5,744 bases of DNA from Acidimicrobiia bacterium. Its GTDB lineage: Bacteria; Actinomycetota; Acidimicrobiia; Acidimicrobiales; SZUA-35. A program made the translations under genes and the position numbers. Positions 1 through 5,066 of this stretch are shown here, one piece after another; positions within the stretch are counted from its first letter, which is position 1; each line of letters begins with the position of its first letter. The stretch covers positions 1 to 5,744 of the forward strand of contig JAOUGG010000210.1 in NCBI GenBank assembly GCA_029857855.1, given 5' to 3'. The notes under the pieces were generated by a model that saw only the letters and a program-made list of their open reading frames with translations, made no database searches and had not been told where the DNA came from.

Positions 1-80
1 TTTGCAGCCAGGGCGGCAACCAGTCCCGCCTGGTGCGCGCAGAACGGCTGGTGTGGGCAGGCGGGGCGGCAGAATCTCAG
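1..80 (-). other. possible start of a gene downstream of recR (edge-truncated, weak)
   Basis: On the minus strand a frame stays open from inside the recR 3' end to the window edge. Its first plausible start is a CTG at 80-78 that overlaps the recR TGA stop as CTGA, the same geometry as the common ATGA overlap. The first residues would read MRFCRPACPHQPFCAHQAG and then an Ala/Leu-rich run, with three Cys and two His that could bind a metal. No Shine-Dalgarno sequence is visible and CTG starts are rare, so this may be noncoding or the frame of a gene with another start. I do not recognise a family. The opposite strand is also open here, ending at a TGA at 97-99, which weakens the case. Confidence 0.2.
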
Positions 81-700
81 AATGAATCGGGTTTGTTGAC
101 GCCCTGACGTCCCTCCAGCGCCCGGCCCAGCGTCAGCTCGTCGGCGTATTCGAGGTCACCGCCGACGGGAAGACCCGACGCCAGCCTCGTCACCACCACG
201 TCGGCGAACGGGGCCAGGACCTTGTTGGCGATGAAGCTCGCCGTCGTCTCGCCCTCCAGGTTCGGGTTGGTGCACAGGATCACCTCTTTGATGTCCTCGC
301 TCGCCACCCGAAGGGCCAGCTCCCGCACCTTGAGGCTGTCGGGGCCGATGCCCTCCAGCGGATTGATCGCCCCGAGCAGCACGTGATAGAGGCCGTCGAA
401 CGCGCCGGTCTTCTCGATGGCGGCGATGTCCTTCGGCTCCTCGACCACACACAGCACGTGGGGATCGCGGTTGGGGTTCATGCACACGGCGCACTCCGGC
501 CCCTCGGCCACGTTGAAGCAGCGCTCGCAGAACGACACGTGTTCCTTCACCGAGATGATGGCGTCAGCCAGACGATTGGCGTCGACCTTGTCGGCTTTCA
601 GCAGGAAGAAGGCGATTCGTTGGGCTGACTTCGGGCCGATGCCGGGCAGGCGGCCGAGCTCGTCGATCAGGATCTCGACGGGGCGGGCGTAGATGCTCAC
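77..700 (-). CDS. recR: recombination mediator protein RecR
   Basis: RecR is a cytoplasmic ring-forming protein that acts with RecO (and RecF) to load RecA on SSB-coated gaps during recombinational repair. The 207-residue product matches the family's usual ~200. Domains in order: a helix-hairpin-helix segment at residues ~14-34 (GRLPGIGPKSAQRIA), a four-cysteine zinc site C58-x2-C61 and C70-x2-C73, a Toprim domain from ~82 with the acidic pair E87/E88 in VVEEP, and the C-terminal LASGLPVGGDLEYADE signature at ~173-188. The start is GTG at 700-698. An in-frame TGA lies just upstream and no other start codon fits. No good Shine-Dalgarno is visible in the 20 nt after ybaB, so translation may be coupled to ybaB. 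It is the last clear gene of the dnaX-ybaB-recR run. All key residues are present and there is no sign of damage. Confidence 0.97.
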   Translation of the reverse strand: MSIYARPVEILIDELGRLPGIGPKSAQRIAFFLLKADKVDANRLADAIISVKEHVSFCERCFNVAEGPECAVCMNPNRDPHVLCVVEEPKDIAAIEKTGAFDGLYHVLLGAINPLEGIGPDSLKVRELALRVASEDIKEVILCTNPNLEGETTASFIANKVLAPFADVVVTRLASGLPVGGDLEYADELTLGRALEGRQGVNKPDSF

Positions 701-720
701 AGGATGGTCGTCGGCTCAGC

Positions 721-1122
721 TCAGCCGAGCAGCCCGCCGAAGCCGCCGAGATCGGGGTGGCCAAGGCCCTTACCGATGTTGTCGAGCACCGTCTCCTGCA
801 GATCGGCGATCTGGGCGCCGGCGTCGCGCAGCGCGGCCAGCACCAGCTCCTCCAGCAACTCGACGTCGTCGGGGTCGACGGCGGCCGGGGCGATGGTGAC
901 GTTGCGGTATTCGCCGGCACCGGTCATCTCGATCGTGACCATGCCGCCACCCGCCGAACCGGTGACGACCTCGGCCGCCTTCGACTCCTGGGCGGCCTGC
1001 ATCTGCTGCTGCATGGCCTGCGCCTGCTCGAGGATGGCGCCGAAATCGAGGCCGCCCGCGCCGCCGAAGGCTCCGGCGAGATCTCCCAGATCGGGCTGTT
1101 CGTTCATGTCGGAATCGGACAC
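721..1122 (-). CDS. ybaB: YbaB/EbfC family nucleoid-associated protein
   Basis: This is a small dimeric DNA-binding protein of the YbaB/EbfC family, which coats or bends DNA; its precise cellular role is not settled. The 133-residue product has a Gly-rich N-terminal tail, a Gln/Met-rich helix at ~27-50 (EQAQAMQQQMQAAQ), the family core at ~55-79 (GSAGGGMVTIEMTGAGE then RNVTIAP), the VDPDDVELLEELVLAALRDA helix at ~82-102, and a Gly-rich C-terminus. GTG at 1122-1120 is chosen as the start because AGGAG lies 7 nt upstream. An in-frame ATG at 1107-1105 (128 residues) has no ribosome site at useful distance but remains possible. It sits between dnaX (49 nt upstream) and recR (20 nt downstream), the classical arrangement. 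Family assignment is firm; the start is moderately sure. Confidence 0.94.
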   Translation of the reverse strand: MSDSDMNEQPDLGDLAGAFGGAGGLDFGAILEQAQAMQQQMQAAQESKAAEVVTGSAGGGMVTIEMTGAGEYRNVTIAPAAVDPDDVELLEELVLAALRDAGAQIADLQETVLDNIGKGLGHPDLGGFGGLLG

Positions 1123-1129
1123 AGGATCG

Positions 1130-1134
1130 CTCCT
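1130..1134 (-). promoter_or_regulatory. ribosome binding site of ybaB
   Basis: On the minus strand AGGAG is followed by 7 nt and then GTG (1122-1120). It is 22 nt from the in-frame ATG at 1107, too far for normal initiation. The site therefore favours the GTG start and a product five residues longer than one begun at the ATG. Confidence 0.6.
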
Positions 1135-1171
1135 ACTCGAGGTCGGTGACTCGGGGTTCTGGTATTCGGGA

Positions 1172-3220
1172 TTATTCGGGCTTCGGTTCGATGATCTTCG
1201 AACCGGGGAAGGCTCTGGTGAGCCGGTCGACGCCGTCGGTCGATTGATCGGAGGCGTCGGCGAGGTCTTCGACCGGTCCGACGTCGTCCAGTGAATCATC
1301 TGTTGGCCGGGCCCTGGGTGATTCCAGCTTGGCCGGGTCCATCGATTCGGAGGGGGCCGAGGTGTCGACGATCACGTCGACGGTGAGCGGCTGGTTGAAG
1401 TGACGGCTGAGCGCCTGTTCGACCTCGGTCTTCACCTCCTGGCAGCGACTCACGTAGTGGCTGTTGGGCACGGCGACGACGATGGTCGACCCGTTGACCG
1501 CCGACACGGTGCCGACCTGGAAGCGGACGCGGGCCCGCTGGCTGACGTCGTCGAGTTGGGTTTCGAAGGCCTGGGTCATTTCACCGGCGGTGATGGTTCG
1601 ACCGCCGGTGCCGTTGGCCGGGGCGGCGGCCGCCTCCGGTGACAGGGTCTGTTCGACCGGCGGCTCCGGTTTCTGCGCAGCTGGGGCGGGCTCAGCCTCG
1701 GGCGGTGCCTCGGCGGCAGGGGCGTGCGCAGCGGGGGCGGCTTCGGCCTGTGGTGGGGTGGTGGCGGGCGGCGTTGTGTCGGAGCGTGTGGATCGGGGGG
1801 TCTTGGTCGAGGCGACCTCGGCGAGACGGTTGCGGGCCGCAGCCGCAGGGCCATTGGCCTCGGCGCTCGGCGCGGCGGCCGGCGACGGTTCCGGACTCGA
1901 CGCGGCCGACGACGCCGCGGCGGCTAGCCGGGAAGGCGAGGACGCCGAGGACGCCGAGGACGCTGGGGATGGTGAGGAGCTGCCGGGTGTTGCACCACCC
2001 GCGTCGGCCAACTGCTCCTGCAGCGTGCTCACCTGCTGTTCGAGGCTGGAGATCCGGTTGACGAGATTGCTGACGAGCGCCCTGGTGGCGTCGTCGGTGC
2101 TCCCTCCGCCCTCGCCCCCGTCGCCCGCTCCGGCGGTCACCGCCCCGACTTGGGAAGCGGCCCGCTGGTCGCGGCACAGGCGGAGCAGTGTCACCTCGAG
2201 TGGCACCCGAGGGTCGGGGGCCTGGCGCATGTCGACCAGTGCGGTGCCGATCGATTCGAGTGAGCGGGTGAGGGTGGCCGGGCCGAGCTTGGCCCCGAGA
2301 TCTCGGGCCTGGGTCTGGGCGGTGTCGTTGAGATGGGCGAGCGAGGCCCCCATGACGGCGAGAAACGCGCCCCGCAGCACTTCGACCATGGCCTCGCCGA
2401 TCACCCGAGGTTCCTGGCCGTTGCTGAGGCCCTGCTGGAGACCGGCGATGGCGGCCTGCGGGTCGCCGTCGCCGATGGCGTTGACGAGCACGAGCCCGAT
2501 GTCGGACCCGGCGGGAACACCCCCGGCGGCGGCCACGAGGTCGAGGGCGGAAAGGGTGTCTCGGGCCGAGCCGCCACCCTGACGCAGCACGTAGTCGACC
2601 GCCTCGTCGACCTTGTCGGCCGGGATGTCGAGCCCGGCGTCTTCGATGACCCAGCGGACGTGCTCCTCCAGCTCGTCGGCCGGGAGAAGGTGGAACTCGA
2701 AGGGTTGGGTCCGGCTCCGGATCGTCTGCACGACCTTGTGGGGCTCGGTGGTGGCCAGCACGAACACGACGTGGTCGGGCGGCTCCTCCAAGGTCTTGAG
2801 CAGGGCATTCTCCGCCCCGGCGCTCAGCATGTGGACCTCGTCGAGGATGTAGACCTTGGTGTTGCCCGGCGACCCGAGGTTGACCCGGGAGATGAGGTCA
2901 CGGATGTCGTCGACCTTGTTGTTGCTGGCGGCGTCGAGCTCGTGGACGTCGAACGAGCGGCCGTTCTCGATGGACACACAACTCTCGCACTCGCCGCACG
3001 GTTCGCCGTCGTCGCCGAGGCTGGCGCAGTTGAGCGCCTTGGCCAGGATGCGGGCGGTCGAGGTCTTGCCGGTGCCCCGGGGGCCGCTGAACAAGTAGGC
3101 GTGGCCGACTCGGTCGTTGGCCACCGCCGACTTCAGCGCCGTAGTCACATGCGACTGGCCGCGCAGCTCCGAGAACCGCTGTGATCGGTAGCGTCGGTAC
3201 AGGGACTGGTAGGCCACCAT
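1172..3220 (-). CDS. dnaX: DNA polymerase III subunit gamma/tau
   Basis: DnaX is the ATPase motor of the clamp loader, which opens the beta clamp and places it on primed DNA. The 682-residue product starts with the typical YQSLYRRYRSQRFSEL. AAA+ landmarks: Walker A GPRGTGKT (46-53), zinc site C65, C75, C78, C81, Walker B with DE at 127-128, an SRT arginine-finger motif (169-171, Thr where many have Cys), and sensor 2 GGGSARD (215-221). The collar domain runs to ~355. A short coiled coil (~383-405), an Ala/Pro/Ser/Glu-rich linker (~406-540), a C-terminal domain (~541-627) and an acidic tail ending AFPGSKIIEPKPE follow. The start is ATG 3220-3218; the next codon, GTG, is also possible. A 25-residue upstream extension is rejected because homology begins here. 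The ribosome site is weak (AGG 6 nt upstream). It is the first gene of the dnaX-ybaB-recR run. Confidence 0.97.
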   Translation of the reverse strand: MVAYQSLYRRYRSQRFSELRGQSHVTTALKSAVANDRVGHAYLFSGPRGTGKTSTARILAKALNCASLGDDGEPCGECESCVSIENGRSFDVHELDAASNNKVDDIRDLISRVNLGSPGNTKVYILDEVHMLSAGAENALLKTLEEPPDHVVFVLATTEPHKVVQTIRSRTQPFEFHLLPADELEEHVRWVIEDAGLDIPADKVDEAVDYVLRQGGGSARDTLSALDLVAAAGGVPAGSDIGLVLVNAIGDGDPQAAIAGLQQGLSNGQEPRVIGEAMVEVLRGAFLAVMGASLAHLNDTAQTQARDLGAKLGPATLTRSLESIGTALVDMRQAPDPRVPLEVTLLRLCRDQRAASQVGAVTAGAGDGGEGGGSTDDATRALVSNLVNRISSLEQQVSTLQEQLADAGGATPGSSSPSPASSASSASSPSRLAAAASSAASSPEPSPAAAPSAEANGPAAAARNRLAEVASTKTPRSTRSDTTPPATTPPQAEAAPAAHAPAAEAPPEAEPAPAAQKPEPPVEQTLSPEAAAAPANGTGGRTITAGEMTQAFETQLDDVSQRARVRFQVGTVSAVNGSTIVVAVPNSHYVSRCQEVKTEVEQALSRHFNQPLTVDVIVDTSAPSESMDPAKLESPRARPTDDSLDDVGPVEDLADASDQSTDGVDRLTRAFPGSKIIEPKPE
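1938..1964. repeat. 3 x 9-bp tandem repeat in the dnaX linker
   Basis: Three consecutive copies of GAGGACGCC (the last ends in T) lie in the disordered linker of dnaX. On the coding strand they give a repeating Ala-Ser-Ser tract. Nine-base units keep the frame, so copy number could vary without disrupting the protein. Confidence 0.8.
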
Positions 3221-3290
3221 TCCGAGCCTATCGGGTGGATTCGGCCCGAGGATTCCGTCACGTTGCCACGGCAGCGGGTCGCCGGCCTGG

Positions 3291-3297
3291 TACAAAT
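3291..3297 (+). promoter_or_regulatory. candidate -10 element for the CAP gene leader (weak)
   Basis: TACAAAT is the most A/T-rich hexamer-like stretch in the 234-bp divergent spacer between dnaX and the CAP gene and resembles a sigma-70 -10 box. There is no good -35 at 16-18 nt; TTGCCA at 3263-3268 is 22 nt away. If used, it would give a leader of about 150 nt containing the two mini-ORFs. On the other strand, TAGGCT at 3230-3225 could be a -10 for a nearly leaderless dnaX transcript. Both are guesses from motif matching. Confidence 0.22.
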
Positions 3298-3366
3298 GAG
3301 GGGCGGGTTCGGCCTCCCAACGACCATCGAGTCATCACCACCGACGGCCGGCCCGGGGAGAGAGGA

Positions 3367-3387
3367 ATGGGGATGAGGCGCCCATGA
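3367..3387 (+). other. six-codon mini-ORF in the CAP gene leader
   Basis: ATG at 3367 opens MGMRRP and stops at TGA 3385-3387. It follows a strong purine-rich ribosome site: GGGGAG ends 6 nt before it, and AGAGGA ends 6 nt before a second in-frame ATG at 3373. Its stop overlaps the next mini-ORF's start as ATGA. It is too short to be a functional protein; if translated, it would serve to bring ribosomes toward the downstream start codons. Translation is inferred only from the ribosome site and overlaps. Confidence 0.25.
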
Positions 3388-3455
3388 GTCGATGGTGTTC
3401 GGCGTGCGGGTTGTCTGCCGAGAGCGGTATGTCGAACAACGAGGCGGTCGGCTGA
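3384..3455 (+). CDS. possible 23-residue leader peptide ahead of the CAP gene
   Basis: The frame ATG 3384 to TGA 3453-3455 would give a 23-residue peptide beginning MSRWCSACGLSAESG, with a CxxC pair at C5 and C8. A GAGG motif ends 5 nt before the start. The stop overlaps the proposed CAP start as TGATG, sharing one base, an arrangement that commonly couples translation. I recognise no family. It may be a coupling or regulatory leader, or chance in a GC-rich region. The competing reading is that the CAP gene begins at ATG 3392, which would place this frame inside a coding region. Confidence 0.3.
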   Translation: MSRWCSACGLSAESGMSNNEAVG

Positions 3456-4423
3456 TGAGCCGGAAAACCGAGCGGGCGTTCCTGGGAGTGCTGGGCTTCG
3501 CCGGCGCTGTCCTGGCGCTGGTCGTCGGCGTGCAGCTGATGACCGGTGGCGGCTCTGTCGACGTGGCGGCCAGCTCCGTGGGCGGCATCGAAGCGACGGC
3601 TCCCGCGGCGCCGAGCGGTTCGACCGGCAGCGGCAGCGGCGTCGGAGCGGCACCGGATTCGCTGGTGGTGAGCACCACGGCCGGGTCGGATCCGTCGACC
3701 TCGTCGTCGGCGGCGAGCGGTGGGGCTGACTCGTCGACGACCGCGGCCTCGGCCGACTCGACATCGACATCCACTTCGTCATCAGGTGATGGCGACGGCT
3801 CCTCGACCACGGCAACGTCGTCCGAAACGACGGGCCCCTCCGGAGGCGAAGGGTCGGTCACAACGTCGACCTCGGTTTCCCCGACATCTTCGACGGCGGT
3901 CGACTCGTCGACAACGGTCGTCAGCGCCGAGTTGAGCGACATCGAACGGGAGATCATCCGGCTGACCAACGAACTGCGAGCGAATCCGGCAGGTCCTCAG
4001 CGGCGGCAGAAACCAATGCCCGGGTGCGTGAACGAAGACGACCAGATCGAGATCGATCCCGAGACCGGGCATCCCAAACCGGCCCGGCGATTGACGCCGA
4101 GCCAGCCAGTGTCGGTCCGGATGTCGCGTGACTGGTCGCAGCACATGGCCGGGGCCGACGCCATGTCGCATCGCAGCGCCGAATCGCAGAACGAGATCTA
4201 CGCCGAGCTGGGCATCGCGTGGGCTGCCCGGGGCGAGAACGTGGCGTGGGCGGTCGGCTACGAACTGTCCGACGTGGCGCAGCTGTTCTTCCAGGGCTGG
4301 CGCGAGTCCGACGGCCACTACTGCAACATGATGTCGGGGGCGTTCTCGGAGATCGGCGTCGGGCACGTTCGCACCGACGGCGGCAAGGATTTCGCCACAC
4401 AGAACTTCTACCGCCCTCGTTGA
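3455..4423 (+). CDS. membrane-anchored CAP (SCP/PR-1-like) domain protein
   Basis: This 322-residue protein has a short basic N-terminus (MSRKTER), one hydrophobic segment at ~8-29 that should be a signal anchor or uncleaved signal peptide, a low-complexity Ser/Thr/Gly/Ala/Asp linker at ~32-158, and a C-terminal CAP domain at ~160-322. CAP signatures include IIRLTNELR, MSHR, GENVA, FQGWRESDGHYCNMM, EIGVGH and ATQNFYRP. The likely tetrad is H239, E261, H288 and E299. The only two cysteines, C191 and C290, could pair outside the cell. Bacterial CAP proteins are secreted or surface proteins of mostly unknown activity, so no substrate is proposed. ATG 3455 is chosen because the membrane segment follows at once and a GAGGCGG motif lies 7 nt upstream; in-frame ATG 3392 would add 21 residues. 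It diverges from dnaX and converges on ffs. Confidence 0.88.
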   Translation: MSRKTERAFLGVLGFAGAVLALVVGVQLMTGGGSVDVAASSVGGIEATAPAAPSGSTGSGSGVGAAPDSLVVSTTAGSDPSTSSSAASGGADSSTTAASADSTSTSTSSSGDGDGSSTTATSSETTGPSGGEGSVTTSTSVSPTSSTAVDSSTTVVSAELSDIEREIIRLTNELRANPAGPQRRQKPMPGCVNEDDQIEIDPETGHPKPARRLTPSQPVSVRMSRDWSQHMAGADAMSHRSAESQNEIYAELGIAWAARGENVAWAVGYELSDVAQLFFQGWRESDGHYCNMMSGAFSEIGVGHVRTDGGKDFATQNFYRPR

Positions 4424-4481
4424 ATTGGGCGTGCGTGTGGCTGGCCGGGCTCCTACTGGCGGTTGCCGGTGACGAGCCGAG

Positions 4482-4619
4482 GTATCTGTTCTCGCAAGTG
4501 ACGGCCAGGCGATCTGCGGCACACGATGGGTTCCGCTGAGAGCTGCTGCCTTCCGGCCCTGACTCGGTTCACAGGCCAAAGTTGCACAGGACCCGACCGT
4601 CACCTGCCAGAACAGATAC
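4482..4619 (-). other. extended closing stem around the SRP RNA
   Basis: Arms 4597-4619 and 4482-4504 are nearly perfect inverted complements of 23 nt. In the minus-strand transcript 21 positions form Watson-Crick pairs, one is a G-U pair and one a G-G mismatch. The outer 11 nt (GTATCTGTTCT on the 5' side) pair without error. The innermost 7 bp form the terminal helix expected of the SRP RNA. The remaining 16 positions lie outside the usual RNA and could be a processing stem for a double-strand-specific ribonuclease, or a longer mature helix. Confidence 0.75.
4498..4603 (-). ncRNA. ffs: bacterial small signal recognition particle RNA (4.5S)
   Basis: SRP RNA binds Ffh and, with FtsY, delivers nascent membrane proteins to the translocon. 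Read on the minus strand, the helix-8 core is exact: outer stem GAGU (4565-4562) with GCUC (4543-4540), symmetric loop CAGG (4561-4558) facing AGCA (4547-4544), inner stem GCC/GGC, and a GGAA tetraloop at 4554-4551. The flanks also fit the family: GUGCAAC and GUGAACC on the 5' side, GUGUGCCG and CCUGGCC on the 3' side. GUGACGG at one end pairs perfectly with CCGUCAC at the other, giving ends at about 4603 and 4498 (106 nt, normal for the short Alu-less form). Pairing continues outward to 4619 and 4482, so the precursor or even the mature RNA may be up to 138 nt. No T-run terminator is seen. Confidence 0.93.
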
Positions 4620-4627
4620 GTTTCGAC

Positions 4628-4657
4628 TTCATCGACGGGTTTCGACGTGGGTTCCAA
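4628..4657 (-). promoter_or_regulatory. weak candidate promoter for ffs
   Basis: On the minus strand TTGGAA (4657-4652) is followed after 18 nt by GATGAA (4633-4628), a poor -10 match. Initiation 7-8 nt further would fall at about 4620, just outside the extended SRP RNA stem. The coincidence of positions is the main support; the -10 sequence argues against it. Confidence 0.2.
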
Positions 4658-4688
4658 AACTACCTGCCGAAGACCCGTCGGCGTTCGC

Positions 4689-4694
4689 TATCCT
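4689..4694 (+). promoter_or_regulatory. candidate -10 box for tRNA-Ser
   Basis: TATCCT fits the TAnnnT pattern of actinobacterial -10 elements and lies about 66 bp before the tRNA, leaving room for a 5' leader removed by RNase P. No matching -35 is seen at 16-18 nt. It lies in the 141-bp divergent spacer shared with ffs. Confidence 0.3.
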
Positions 4695-4760
4695 ACCGAT
4701 TCTTACTTCGGTTCCGATGGCCGCCTCCGGGTTGCCTCTTCGGGCCCCGAGGTTACAACT

Positions 4761-4848
4761 GGAGGAGTGCGAGAGCGGCCGAATCGGCACGCTTGGAAAG
4801 CGTGTGTGGGGCAACCCACCGTGGGTTCGAATCCCACCTCCTCCGCCA
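4761..4848 (+). tRNA. tRNA-Ser(GGA)
   Basis: This is a complete class II tRNA of 88 nt including an encoded CCA (4846-4848). Acceptor stem GGAGGAG (4761-4767) pairs with CTCCTCC (4838-4844), and the discriminator base is G4845, as usual for serine. The anticodon stem CACGC/GCGTG encloses loop TTGGAAA with anticodon GGA at 4795-4797, reading UCC and UCU. A long variable arm (GTGGGGCAACCCAC region) and the T arm GTGGG-TTCGAAT-CCCAC follow, both typical of serine tRNAs. The gene diverges from ffs. No duplicated copy of its 3' end is visible in the window, so nothing suggests an integrated element here. Confidence 0.98.
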
Positions 4849-5066
4849 AAAGCGTGTTCGAACCTCGTGAGCGGTAAGTTGTGGGCTTCTCGACGTCTGC
4901 GGGCAGTGTGCCGCACAGCCGTTCCCTGTGGTGTGTCAGTGGTGAATCGTCAACGCGCCACGGAGCGGGAAGTCAGCAAATCGTGGCCGGCCGGCCGTGG
5001 CGGGCGGGCCTCGGTGGCGTCGACTTCGAGACGGGGAGCCGGGCCAGGATTTCGACCGGGCGAGCA
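4849..5066. other. spacer between tRNA-Ser and the SIS gene, no supported gene
   Basis: These 218 bp separate two convergent transcription units, so terminators for both would be expected. I see only small hairpins, for example TGCGG/CCGCA at 4898-4915 and CACAG/CTGTG at 4914-4930, and neither is followed by a T run. A 12-bp perfect palindrome of GGCC units lies at 4985-4996. The open frames here overlap the tRNA or oppose the SIS gene and lack recognisable protein character. Confidence 0.5.

Noticed and set aside
1464..2582. Long open frame antisense to dnaX (about 370 codons, plus strand)
   Set aside because: It lies entirely opposite dnaX, is Ala/Gly/Ser/Arg-rich and low in complexity, and shows no domain. 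It is explained by high-GC codon use of dnaX.
3145..3969. Open frame of about 270 codons on the minus strand opposite the CAP linker
   Set aside because: It mirrors the repetitive Ser/Thr codons of the linker and overlaps the dnaX 5' end; its composition is that of a shadow frame.
4412..4431. CGCCC/GGGCG hairpin at the CAP gene stop as an intrinsic terminator
   Set aside because: The stem is only 5 bp with a 10-nt loop, and no T run follows on either strand.
4732..4759. TTGCCT and TACAAC with 16-nt spacing as a tRNA-Ser promoter
   Set aside because: The -10 would touch the first base of the tRNA, so transcription would begin inside the mature tRNA.
4821..4848. tRNA-Ser 3' end as an integration (att) site
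   Set aside because: No second copy of this segment, integrase gene or phage-like gene is present in the window.
4985..4996. GGCC-repeat palindrome as an operator
   Set aside because: It is a simple GC-only palindrome of a kind expected by chance in such DNA, downstream of both flanking genes.
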